Of a DNA stretch of 64,000 nt, positions 10,024 through 22,300 are shown one piece after another. Source of the DNA: Helicocarpus griseus UAMH5409 (taxonomy: Eukaryota; Ascomycota; Eurotiomycetes; Onygenales; Ajellomycetaceae). The DNA lies in assembly GCA_002573585.1 (NCBI GenBank), contig PDNB01000079.1, forward strand, positions 1 to 64,000. Reading direction: 5' to 3'. The notes under the pieces are model-generated. The model was not told where the DNA came from and did no database searches. It saw nothing but the letters and a program-made list of their open reading frames with translations. Numbering within the stretch: the first letter of the stretch is position 1; the number at the start of each line of letters is the position of its first letter. The translations under genes and the position numbers were made by a program.

Positions 10024-13000
10024 TCACTCCAAACTCTTGATCAGCTTGCCCAACTCAAGCCTTTCAAACACGCACTCATCAATCGTCCTGTTCGCATTTT
10101 GAGGATCGGCCAACCAAACCCCTGCACAGAGAACTTCCTGCATCGCTTGCAATGCCTCAGCCTTCGATATTTGACAGTCATCGTAGCTGGCATTGACATA
10201 GAACGTGTCCGCATCCCACAGTCCGCACGTCCATGCCAAGCAGATATCGTCATATGCCTGCCGCTGGAACTTCACGATAGTCTTCGGTTTATTGACAGCC
10301 TCCCGCTCAAACGCTGCGCTCTGAATGCCTGGCGCCCAGTTATACCCTTGTCTGGTCATCGCCTGACACATCATCTCGGCGTCGTCTTGACCCAACGAGC
10401 GCTGAATTTCGAATAGGGGCGCCTGGCTATAGCGGCTTAGCAGAGCTTGCTCCTCCTGTACCCGCCGTAGGAATCCAATTGCCGTCTCCGCTCGGTTAGG
10501 CACGTCTATACGGTTAAGGACGACCTGAAACATCGGGCCTGCAATGTCGAGCGGGTTGGGCAATTCCTCTCGCGATTCCGCTGTCGTCCAGTCGCCTACA
10601 AACGGCCATGTTCGGCTGGCCTCGAGGTTAGCGAAAAGTGCGGTGTGCGACGATGTACGTGACGTGTTGAAGAGAGCTACTGCTGCCTTTAGAATCACAT
10701 GGGGTAGAACCCCGTATTCTTTCCTCATCTCAGCGAGATGCCTAGCAGGAGCGGTATGGGTGAGACCGTCAAGGCCATGTCGGTTTGACGGATCATCATC
10801 TAGCGGTATTCGACGACCCGGGTCACCTGGGCTTCCATCTTCCATGGTCCACCCAACGTCTGTGCCTTTGAAAAAGCCGGGTGCTCTCTGGGGCGGCCAC
10901 AGCGATGATCTAGATTTGCCTATTCCGCGGAGACGGTTTACATGGAATGCAACAGCTTCGAGTGCAGAAGGAGATGTTCGATGGATATGATATAAATCTG
11001 CAAACCGCTTGAATGGGGTATGCCCCGGTGCTTGTAGCATGTCTTCAGCAGTCAGGTTATGATCTAAGGCTGTACTTAGATCCTCTAGCAGACGATCCAC
11101 GGATAAGTTATCGTAGGCAGCATGGTTTCCTACGAGTATGAATGCTGAGATGTTGTTATTGCGGATATGAGCAAATGCGACGCGTATTAATGGGCCGGTT
11201 GTACTATCGCCCCATTCATTCAAGAATGTCGACCAGAGTTCTTCCGGATCATTAACCTCGAAACCGGCGCGGAGAGAGCAATTCCACAAACGATCGTTGG
11301 CACGAATGACGATAAACAATTGATGGCTATTATGAAAGCCATGTCCGTCCTGGGGTATTGGGGTCTCCCCATCGTTATACCCAACCACTATTGTGCGAAA
11401 CATGGCGTGGCGTTGGGTTGTAGCTTTCCATGCTTCCACCAATCTATCATGACTCACATTATGCGCAATGAATATACTCCGCTGATTCCACGTTTGAGGT
11501 CGCCGTCTCTGCAGGTATATGTGGCTTGTATCCGGTGCTGGAAACACGTCTTCGACGTCTTCGTCCCAAGTAAGGCCCAACCGCTGAAGAAGTGGAGTGG
11601 CTAATTGCTGGGTTCGCTCAGCCTTCGAGGTTTGTCCAGCACAGTGCACCATGTCCTCGACAGTCGGCGGGCCCATGCGTTGCTGGATAACTTCGCTGGA
11701 AAGTGCTGAGCGGGAATTCAAAATCTTAGCTTGATCTTCAATACTTGGGTGTCTAATAACGTCATCGACTGAAAGTGTCTTCTGCAGTTTCTTCCTGACC
11801 GCACTTGAAAATCGCATCGTGGTGATGCTGTCGACATATCTAAATATCGACACTTTGCGATCAATTGAATCTGAGTTTAACCCCGAGACTTCTGACCATA
11901 TGCTTGCTAGAGTGTCCTCTGTGGACTTTGAGAGTTGCGGAATCTTCTGGTACCGTTGCTTCACAAACTCTTTCACAATTCCTGCAAGCTCACCTTTTCT
12001 CAATTTGCCTGAAAGGGTAGAAGGAAAATCCTCTCTTTGCAAATCAGCTTTTAAATCTAGAAACATCTGTGGAGCATATGCTGTTCCAAGTTCCTCCAGT
12101 GCGAGTGCCTGAAGCGTCTTGAACGTCTCCTTTGGTGTCTCTGCTGCCAGTCCCGAGAGCTTCACAACAGCAATGGGAATATCTCCGGCATATTCATCAG
12201 CTACTCCTACGACTTGCGACTTTGTTATGCGAATACACATCCTCAGGTTAGCTTTCTTTTTGGTCGACCTAATATTGTTCTGAAAAACAGACCTACCTCA
12301 ACACCTACAATCCTATCCAGACATCTTTCTATCCTAGCAGGGGCAATATTGTGCCCGCCTCTGACTATGATATCCTTATATCTCCCCAGAATATGGACAG
12401 CGCCAGAGTCGTCAATCTTAGCCATATCTCCAGTCGCAATCCAGCGAATCCCGTCATCAGAGTAGAATACGTCGTTGGCTAGCTCTCCGTTCAAATAACC
12501 CCGTATGACCGTCACGCCACCCACATGGAGCTCCCCCTCCTCTCCCCGTCGAAGCGGCTTTCGCGAATCAAGAGCACATATCCGAACTATAGAGCCCGGT
12601 ATTGGTCTGCCAACCGAGATGGACTTCTCAGTTTCGTCGATTTCCTTCTCATACAGCCCTGAAAATAACGCTGCGGGTGCTTCTGTCATGCCCCATCCAC
12701 ACCCGACAGCTTTGCACTGCAGCTTCCGTGAAGAGAGACATAGATTTATAATCTCCGGGTATGTCATTGCACCGCTTACTTCGATGATGCGGAGGGAACT
12801 CAGATCCTTTTTCTTAGTCGACTGCTGCATGGCGAGTGCTTTGATCATCGTCGGCACAGCGATCATGTATGTGCACCTTTCCGATTCGATCGCGTCAATA
12901 CTGGTTGTAATATTAAACCTGGCAGATGGATAGACAATAGTGGCTCCCGACACCCAAAACGTCAGAGACATAAACACAGCCATTGCAGCGAACGGCGGCT

Positions 13001-13811
13001 GGTGCTGGACAAGCCTGTCCGTGGGACTTAAATTTCTCATTTTCTGGAAAGCCAGCATAGGCGCCATTAGATTATCGCTTGATTGCGGACAGGCTTTTTG
13101 AAACGAGGTGGTCCCGCTGGTAAAGCTGATAATGACTGTATCATCAAAGGCTTTGCCAGGCACTGCCTCTTTGTTGGATGATGTCTCTATATCTCCGCTG
13201 CCTTTCCATAGCTCTAACAAACTAATCCATCCAGGAATTCTCTGAGAGACGCCCCTTTCCCCCAGCGAATTTCCCAAAACAACCTTGATACCAGCAGTTC
13301 GTAGCTCAGGTTGCGCAACCTTTTCCAGTCGGCCAGCCGTCTCCCAATCCATTACAACGACTACACTTGGTCCAATATCTCCCAACATCTGCAGCGTATC
13401 GTTCCCCCTGGTTACTATGCGAGGATCAATGGGTGAAAACGGACAATCGAGGAATAGCACAGCCGCCCAGAAAAACAGCGCCCATTCCGCACATGCATTA
13501 CTAATAACTGTTATACTGCTGCCCTTCTTTAGACCGAGTGCTGTCAGCCTCGCACTGAGTGTCTCTGCGTTGTTGCAGAGCTGTTGGTAGGTCCATGATA
13601 GGCGCTGTTGCTGTTGTTGCCCTGTGGGTGGGTTTGGTGACAAGTAGTCGGGGCCTGAGAGGTTTAGGGACTGGCTTGACTGGTGGAGAGAGACGAGGGC
13701 TTCTGTGTTTGGGTTTCGCTGGATCGTTTGGTTCAGAACGGTTTTTATCTTGGAAAGGTAGGTGAGTTTTGGGCCGTGGATTTCAGCGGCGAGAAAAGAT
13801 GACATTTTCAC
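10024..13811 (-). CDS. NRPS-like synthetase, domains A-T-C
   Basis: Two exons (13811-12297 and 12219-10024) joined over a 77-base intron with a GCTAAC branch site give 1236 aa. The adenylation domain shows A3 FTSGTTSFQK (230-239), A5 GWGMTEA (372-378), A7 WIATGD (457-462), A8 GRYKDIIVRGG (476-486) and A10 STLSGKLRKGE (about 573-583). The carrier domain has the phosphopantetheine Ser in FRYVDSITT (Ser636). The last ~500 residues form a condensation-like domain with the motif NHAAYD (H871, D875), a variant of HHxxxDG. There is no N-terminal C, reductase or thioesterase domain. It would activate an acid, hold it as a thioester and pass it to an acceptor by the C domain. A3 departs from the consensus (SFQK for Gx-PKG), so activity is uncertain. 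Substrate unknown. Confidence 0.85.
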
Positions 13812-14813
13812 TGGGCTATATAATTGTTCTTGAGAGATGATAAAGGTAGGCGTTTCAAGGCATAGATATCGCTATCACGGTCATGCCTTCGAGGGGATAG
13901 CGAGAAATCCGAACGTTTTATAGCAATACTGCTAGACTGACGAGGCCCCGAAGCTTTTCAAAAGTCGTCCCCTGCAAAAGTTGATATTCTGTAGTACAGG
14001 AACAACATTTAATTTGCCCTTCGAGATTTTTATTCGCAAGAATGGCCGTTGCTCGTATCCACCAGAGCGCGATTGCGCAAATGGCCAGGCCAAGGTCGCA
14101 GGGATATCATAACCCTCGCAGCCTATAGCCCAACCATAGAGGCGGGGTAGGGTACAATTCCATCAGCTTAACACAGAGCAGGATATGTAGTTCGTATTCC
14201 ATTGGGTTAATCTACCCTGTTGGCCAAAACGCAGGGAATCACCATATCACCATCCCAGTCCTTTTTGTTCGCGTTTTTGGTTTGAAGTCCTAATTCTCCC
14301 TTACAGATGGTACCCACTGGGGGAATCACTGGCAGAATTAGGGCCAGAAAAGAGCGGGAAGTGGCCATTCGATATGATGGTCTCATTTCTGGCATGGTAA
14401 ATGCGGATTTGGTCAAGATAACCTGGGCTTTATCATTATTCGAAGGTTCGTAAAATAAAAATAGAACGAATCACGCATATATCGGCGATCTGGCCTGGCA
14501 AGATATCCAGCACCTCGACATTCCGAGCCCCTGGAAGGATCAAGCCTTGACACTGTCAGCGTGGCCTTTCAAACAAACCAGTCAAGCCTTGAAACTTTGA
14601 CCGTCTTTTGTCACCCCACACGGTGGGCGTTTTATTCTAAGCGTCCAAAATACCCCAATTCTCTTAGCTGCGAGATCACGCCTATACGTTCCATGCCACA
14701 GACGATCCTCCAGGTCTCCAAAACTTGAACCCCAGATCGGATCTGGCAATCTTCAAGAGACCCACTTAACTGGGGCACTTCCGTTCGTTTCAGCCGTCTA
14801 TCCGTCATATATC
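13812..14813. other. Divergent promoter region
   Basis: About 1 kb lies between the start of the A-T-C synthetase (minus) and the APH homologue (plus). It has no supported coding sequence. The small minus-strand frame at 14207-14416 shows no family features. Confidence 0.45.
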
Positions 14814-16179
14814 ATGGACCAGATAACAAAGCACAAGGTCGATGAAGCGGCTAAGGAGCTAATAGCTCAATTGACCCTGTAAAGGTCTGCGAGCTAGCAT
14901 CATCCTTTCATCCAAAGAAGAGCCCTTGCCGCATATTTTCAGAGTGGAAGAAAGGAGGCTTCAACGTATGCTTCCCGGTGGTTTCCGATGGGGATGGTGA
15001 AAGGTGGATGGTCAGAATCCCGCTTCTGCCTCGCTTGGCATTTACCGAAGAGAAACTGCGCGGTGAAATTGCAACTATGAAGTAGGCCACTTTCACTGTC
15101 AATAGTAGCAGTACGTACAGTACGCTAATTGTCTTGTCAGGTATATCGCCGAAAAAACCACGATTCCAATCCCTCGTTTACATGGCTACTCGGTGACTCA
15201 GAACAACATACTTGGTCTACCCTTTATGCTTGTGGAATATATCGAAGCCAAACCTCTTCAGGGCACGCCACTTCAAAAACTTGATGAGAGCAAGAAGACG
15301 CATTTATACTCTCAGTTGGCTAATATATATGTCCAGCTTTTTCATCAGCTGTTCGACCGAATTGGTGCACTGACTCTTGATGAAAATGATGGCAAGAGGA
15401 TATTTTCAAGCAACCGCCCCCTAAATGTTGATGTCAATGACCAGGAAGTTGGTGGTCTTGATATTTGTCGCCATCTGTCTTCTAAGCAGTCATTTGCTTC
15501 TACAATTGACTACATCTACTTCATTGTGAAGCTGATTTTCAATGATTTCTACAGGGGTAGGGACTTTATACATCATAGAGATGATGCTCAGAACTATCTG
15601 TACAGCATTCACATGTCCCAGAGTATCTTGATGGAATGGGTTAAACCGGAACTTAATCACGGTCCATTCATCCCGATGCATGGGGATTTTCGGCCCTCCA
15701 ATATACTTGTTGATGATGATTTCAGTATTCTGTCCGTTCTGGATTGGGAATGGAGCCATACAGTTCCTGGTCAAATGTTTGTGCCCCCTTTTTGGCTTGC
15801 AGACACTGGGGTTATGGGGATTGGTTCAATCACAACCATTTTCCCAGACATAGGAGAGGCATCTGCTTTTGCTCACGCAGCACATGAACAGGAGTACGCC
15901 TTTTACAACGGAAAACGACCATGGCAAGACCTTCCAATCGCAAAGCTCTGGCCAGCACGACACGATGATCTTAATCTGTTCATCGCCCATGGGTTGTTAC
16001 AGCCTCATTGTTTTGGAAATGTCTACTGGAACCGTCTGGATTCCCACTATTACGGGGAAGATAGCAAGGAACGAGTGAAAGCTTTTTTTGATTTGAAAAT
16101 TAGAAAGTCCGAAGCACATGCGGCGGAGCAGAAGTGTCAGGAGACTAAAGGAAATCCAGAGAATATGCGACGAGTTTAA
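14814..16179 (+). pseudogene. APH-fold kinase homologue with a frameshift
   Basis: This is a fungal phosphotransferase-enzyme (APH/choline-kinase fold) protein. The first exon starts MDQITKHKVDEAAKELIAQ. It then needs a one-base frame change at about 14866-14870 to continue as IDPVKVCELASSFHPKKSPC...VRIPLLPR. A 59-base intron (15082-15140) joins ATMK/YIAEKTTIPIPRLHGYS. The catalytic region reads HGDFRPSN (HxDxxxxN), followed by LDWEWSHT (metal-binding Asp). The protein ends normally with ENMRRV. All kinase motifs are intact and only the N-terminal frame is broken, so it is either a recent pseudogene or starts in some way I cannot see. Such proteins phosphorylate small molecules or are degenerate, and are common near secondary-metabolism genes. 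The adjacent A-T-C synthetase is transcribed divergently. Confidence 0.7.
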
Positions 16180-17337
16180 GAAAGAGGAGGGCCGTATTGA
16201 AAATAAGAAAACCAGCATATCCTGCTATTCCGCATGTTCTTCATGGGAACTGACAACGCTCAATGAGAAGCGCTACGTTGCCCGAGGTAGGGCAGGGCAC
16301 CGTTGAACGAGGGGGTTTTGGAAGGGAGAGCCGCAGATACTTTATGAGGGGAAAAGATAAACCTGCTGATTTCACAACCCCCTACAGCATGTTATGGTCA
16401 TTTTGTGTTTTAACGTAGCAAATACGCTCTCACATGTCCAAACAAGAGCAGCGGAAGAATCCGTGAGGTCCGGTTCTTCTCTTCCAATTAGGCGGGCCAT
16501 CTGTCACAGCCTGCCTTTCAGAAACTCCGGCTTTCTCGGGAAACCAGGTGATAGGTGACGGATTGACCGTCCGATCCTCAAAAGCCGCTGGTCCTGATAT
16601 GCTATTTGTATGTACACACATACGTGTATGATACTAGTGCATAGTACATGTACAGGTAAGATTCTTCAGAGACACTATGATACGCGTTTATATGAAAAAA
16701 CCACTCGACCAAAAGGAAATCCTTAAGGTGAGGGCCTTCTCAGTTCGTATATATTGACACTCGCATGTTCGATAGTAGTAGTTTACCCCGGACTGTTTTG
16801 GATCGGGTTCGTTTGTTCGTGGGGTGAATTTTAAGATTTGTGGAGCCCAAAATAAACATTTTATACCTTGACCAACTTGAAGTCTTCTAACAATCGTATT
16901 ATAATTCTGATAAAGGTTGAATCTGCCTGGACTGTTACATGTATTTGTAGGCACTGAGACGCATACAGCAGCCCCCGAACAACGCCTTCTTCAGTCACGC
17001 AAATATTTCAAATCAACGCCCTCCTCGCCTCTCGACTCATGGCAACTGGAAGATTACTGGTAGCTCCAATGATGTCTCAATAACAGAGCAGCGGATTGAA
17101 AGAAAGGAGTGTCTATCAGGAATAATGTGAGAGGACTCGCGAAGCTGGAATCGCTTAATACCTTGAAGATTTCAGCACAGAAAGAAATCGAAAGAGCTTC
17201 CCTTACCGCGCGGAACCGAGATTCCGAGATGGCTGGCACTTAGCGCTGGAATGTAAAGGCACGCAATAAAAAACACTTAGTCAATTACGCCGCCTTTGCT
17301 ATTAATTGCCGGCCCTTTGAGACTTCTGTCGCGCGCA
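16180..17337. other. Intergenic, no supported gene
   Basis: There are short minus-strand frames only, none with recognisable family features. The 3' UTR of the APH homologue and the promoter of the downstream kinase are expected here. Confidence 0.45.
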
Positions 17338-18914
17338 ATGGATTCCGGTTGGAGATTTGCTCGACCTTCGTTTGCTCGACGTGCCGTATTCCAACATAGA
17401 CTACACTGACTCCCACCACGGCGATACCAATTTGTCTTTTTGCCAGCACTTCCATTACGGTGCATTCATTTTGCGACTGACTCACCATCGTCACTAACTG
17501 AGCCAACTTACCATCCTGAGGTGGACGTGGAAGACTTGGAGGGATATGCACCTGGCGGATACCATCCAACCCTTGTGGGGGATTCTTTTGGCAGTGGCCG
17601 CTATACTAGAGTGCACAAGCTTGGGTTTGGAGGTTATTCAACAATTTGGCTCTCCCGAGACCAACAGTCTAAGCGCTATGTGTCACTCAAGATACCGGTT
17701 GCTGCGGTCTCGCAAGACAGTTACGAGGGGAGAATCCTTCGCTTACTTATGAAAGGTGATCCGAATTGTGTTGGAAGGCGGTTTATTCCACCCCTGCTTG
17801 ATCAATTCTATTTCGATGGTCCCAACGGACATCATCAGTGCTTAGTTGGAGAACCCGCCGGCTGCAACATGGCCAATTCCAAGGAGAACAGCATCAACCT
17901 CATGTTTCCACGCGATGCTGCTAGATCTGTTGCTGCCCAACTCATCATGGGTTTGAACTATTTGCACATGAATGACGTATGTCATGGAGGTATGTTCTTC
18001 TGGTCTTCCAAGGTTTATTGTTCCACTGCTCATTCCAGACAGATCTTCATCTGCACAACCTCCTTCTACGTGCCCCTGAATTGAACAACCTCAGCATAAC
18101 TGATTTGTATGAGAAGTATGGAAAACCACATAAGGCCTCTACCCGGCGAATTGATGGAAGACCTAGCATCCCACACGCACCAGCTCATGTCATTTCTCCC
18201 ATGGTTTGGAACATGCCTGCGAACGAGCTAGCGGATCCAGAGCTTATTATCTCAGACTATGGAACATCCTTTGTGATCTCGCGGGCGCCATCTCCGACAC
18301 TTCACACGCCAGCTCTCTACTCTCCACCAGAAGTTTTCTTTAATGAGCCCATTTCCATACCGACTGCAGCCGATGTATGGACCCTAGGCGTTACTCTGTA
18401 TGATGTCCTAGGCGAGCGCCCACTCTTTGAAACTTTTGCGTGGGATCCAGACGATATTATTGCCGAGATGGTTAATACACTGGGACAGTTACCTACAAGA
18501 TGGTGGGACTCCTGGTCTAACCGTTCAGAGTTTTTTAACCCAGACGGGTCGTGGACCACTGATTTCCGGCGCATCAGCACGCCTGTCTTCAGGCGTCTGC
18601 ACGACCGCATGTGGGACATGGGCCGGGGTGAGACGCGGGAAACATGCGAATGGGATGTTGCTGGTGGTGAGCTCAAAGCGCTGGAGGATATGTTGAGAGG
18701 TATGATGGCCTTTGAACCGGCGGAAAGACCAACTGCGAAGCAGCTTCTGGCGTCCGAGTACATGGTGAAGTGGGCCATGCCGGCGTGGGAGAGGCAGATG
18801 AAGAGAAAGAACTCTTGTGCTCCAGAGCGGAATCCCAGCCGTTATGGCCGCTTGGGTACTGGGGACGAGGAGGGTAACGATTTACTCGATTCTGTGTACC
18901 CAGTCAGGCAATAA
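17338..18914 (+). CDS. SRPK-like serine/threonine protein kinase
   Basis: The kinase frame begins with the fungal SRPK signature VDVEDLEGYAPGGYHP, then the P-loop LGFGGYSTIWLSRD and the Lys in YVSLKIPV. A 53-base intron (17990-18042) splits the catalytic loop and joins to CHGDLHLHNLLL (HxDxxxxN). The metal loop is SDYG, the activation-segment end is SPPEV, and the helix-F region DVWTLGVTLYDVLG is present. These residues fit an active kinase of the many-copy fungal SRPK-like family. The 5' end is unclear. An ATG at 17338 opens MDSGWRFARPSFARRAVFQ, which looks like a mitochondrial presequence and stays in frame with the kinase. An in-frame TGA at 17407 interrupts it, however. Either an unseen exon supplies the start or the copy is broken. 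Confidence 0.75.
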
Positions 18915-19370
18915 AGGGTGTTGTTACCTCTGATCAAGATTACGCACAGATGGAAAAGGTGCCATCTCGCAGTGTGAAATTCGGGGTTTTTTTGTGAGTT
19001 TTAAGCTGGGACACGTTCTACTTAATTAACCACCAGCCCGCCCAGGTTGGCTGGTCATTTTACGGCTAGCGATTATCCCTTTGATTTCAGCGGTTACTTA
19101 TAGAAGAATCCGAAAACCCATAAGTGTTAAATACCGATTTCTGCCATTGCGACTGGGGTGAAAAAGGGGAACAAGACATTACAAATTTAATGGGATATTA
19201 TTTAACAATTTGGTCCTCAATGTCGGTCTCATCGGTATTGTTTGCTGCTTGAAGTGCTAGTAACTTCAGCAGGATAACTGTTCTATCTCTGTGGACTACC
19301 TCAGATTCCAAACCTAGGCGCCTCTCGTAGATTGAAAAACCATTAACTTGGCAGAAACAAAATAGACACA
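18915..19370. other. Convergent 3' intergenic region
   Basis: It lies between the stop codons of the kinase (plus) and the NACHT/ankyrin gene (minus). No coding sequence is supported; it should hold both 3' UTRs. Confidence 0.5.
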
Positions 19371-22300
19371 TCATGGCCGGACAACGGTGGTCCCGTTGAC
19401 AGACTGTAGCATTTCAACCACTTTGGCATGCCCGGCCTGCGCTGCCAAATCCTCCGCCGTGCATCCTTTTGCGTCTTTCAAAGTCACATCCAGCTCCCCA
19501 CCATGCTCAATCAACGCCTGGGCTGTCTTGGTGTAGCCCTTGGAAGCGGCTATATGCAGCGCTGTACGTCCATCCTTATCGCACGCGTTGATATCGGTAT
19601 CCCTACGTTTTGTGAATAGCGTTTTGACCACCTCAGTACAATTGTAAAAGGCCGCTATATGTAATGCGGTCCGTCCAGCGCAATCTGTTGCGTTGACATC
19701 AATGTTATCATGCTTGACCAGCGTCTCAACCAGGATGGCGCCACGGCCAATGGCCGCAATATGTAGGACTGTCAAACCCTGCTTGTCTCTCGCATTGATA
19801 CTGATGTCCTTGCTTCTATTAAGCAACAGTACTGTGATTTTGACGCGAAGCTCCCACGGGTGGTCGTATTCGTCTACTTCTTCACTCTCGTCGCCTGGAT
19901 CACTACTTTCTACTACTATTCCAGCGCCGGCATTCGCAATTCGACTCTCTTCACCAGGCGCATCTGTTTCGTCACTCTCGGATTCTGTCCACCCATTCAA
20001 CTCTTCCGTGTCGACTTCTCCGCACCGTGCGAGGGATGTTTGAATATAATCCATGGCGCCGCAAGATGCCGCGGAATGTAGGATTGTCTGACCATCATTG
20101 TCTTCAGCGTTGAGATTGACATCTTCCCGCTTCTCTAGGATTGTCTCCAGCACCGCAAACAGACGATTCTCAGCTGCAAGATGTAAGACAGTTTGTCCAT
20201 CGCTGTTCTTAGCATTGACATCCAGCGTCTTATATTTCTCGAGCAATACGGTGACCACTTTAGCAGTGTCATCGATCCGTTCTCGCCCATTATAAGACCA
20301 CTGGGTGAGCTTGACCAATCTGTGTAGCGCTGTTTGCCCACTCGCGTCTTTTTTATTGATGTCAATGCCTTGGCACTTCTCGAGTACCATCAAAGACATT
20401 GCAGATTGCTGTGATTCAGCGGCTAAATGCAACAAGGTTTTCCCATTATCATCAGATTTGTTGATATGTAGGTTGTTTCGCATGTCAAGTAGTATCTGGA
20501 CTATGCGGACATGGCCGCCGGAGACCGCCATTTGAAGTGCTGTCCGACCCTTTTGGTCTGCTATGTTGACGTCAACTTCGGCCCGTTTGTCGAGAAGTGT
20601 ATGCACCACTTCTGGATGGTTGTTACCGACTGCTAAATGTAGCGCTGTCGAGCCACCATCGTGATCCTTTGCGTTGACCTCGATTGATGCACACATATCT
20701 AGTAGTGTCTCAATTATATTTAACCGGCCTTCGGAGGCCGCGATATGAACAACTGTCTGGCCGGATTCGTCAGCCATGTTAACATCCACATCTGGGGACT
20801 GTTGAAGTATTACTTTCACTACGTCATTGTAGCCATTGGATGTTGCCCGATGTAGTGCAGTGCTACCATAAGCGTCCACTGTGTTGGGATCGATGTTTTT
20901 GCATCTCTCAAGCAACGCCTGAACCACTGCAGTGTGGCCGCTTTCCGCTGCGAGATAGAAGGCTGTTTCTCCTGCCTTATTCTGGGCATTGACGGCAATT
21001 TTGTGCGTAAGGAGCAAGTCCACCACCTCTGCACTATCAATAAGCCATCCCCACCGTGTTGCATGATAATATTTGCTGTAATATGTACTAAATTTCAGTG
21101 TCCAGTGTAGAGCAGTCCACCCGCCTTTGTCTTTGGTATCTATATTCGCGTTTTCGCATTTGTCAAGGAGCGTCTTGATTATACCGGCGCAACTGAAGGA
21201 TGCTGTTATGGACAATAATGTCTGGCCATCCTTGTCTGCGGCATTGACGTCGATATCATCGCGCTGAAGCAGTGCCTCAATCACCTTTACATGAAGATCT
21301 TCGGCTGCTAAATGAAGTGCTGTTCGACCCTTCTTATCTCTTATGTTAATTCCCAGACCACTTGATGCCTCGATTAATGCTCTGGCTGCATTGGCATGAC
21401 CACCATTAGCGGCGAGATGTAAAGCTGTGTAGCCCTCTGTATCTTGCTTGTCAGCGTCAAGGACATCGCAGCCCTCAAGCAAGGATATGATGACCTCCGC
21501 ATGACCCCCATTGGCGGCGAGATGAAGTGCTGTTCGGCCTTCATGGTCAGTGATATTAGATCCGATACTATCACACTGCTCGATTAATGTCCTAACCACG
21601 TTGTCATAGCCACCTTTTGCCGCGAGATGCAAAGCTGTTTGGCCCGCAGTATCTTGTATGTTAATCTCAAGACCATCGCAGCCATCGAGCAATGCTTGTA
21701 CCACCTCAACATGGCCAGAGTTTGCTGCTAAATGCAATGCTATTTGGCTTTGATAATCCTCCGCGTTGACTGCAAGATCCTTCCGCCTGTCAAGCAATGC
21801 CCTGACTACCTTTGCGTGTCCGCCAGCCGCGGCAAGACCAAGCGCCGTGAACCCATAGCAGTCTTTCTTATTTACATCGAGATCCGGCCGTTTCTCAAGC
21901 AGCATGTTAACCAGTTCTATGTGGCCGCTGCGTGCCGCTAAATGCAGAGCTGTGCCATCTAAGCAAACCAGGTCAACGTTAAGATCGTCACGCAAATCAA
22001 GTAAAACACTGGCCGCTTCGAGGTAGCTGTCGGAGACCGCAAAGTGCAACGCTGTACGACCTGACCAGCAGTCATTGAGCAAGAGTGTCATGAAATCATC
22101 ACTGTCTGCATGCGCAGTTGCGTTGATATCAACGTCTGCTCGTTCCTCAAGCAATGTTCGAATAACACCTGCATGGCCGTGCTTCGCCGCGTGATGTAAA
22201 GCCGTCCAACAATCCTTGTCTGTAGCATTTACACGGACGTCCTCTTGCTTCCGAAGCAGCATCACAACCATCTCAGTATGCCCCCGGATCGCGGCCAGGT

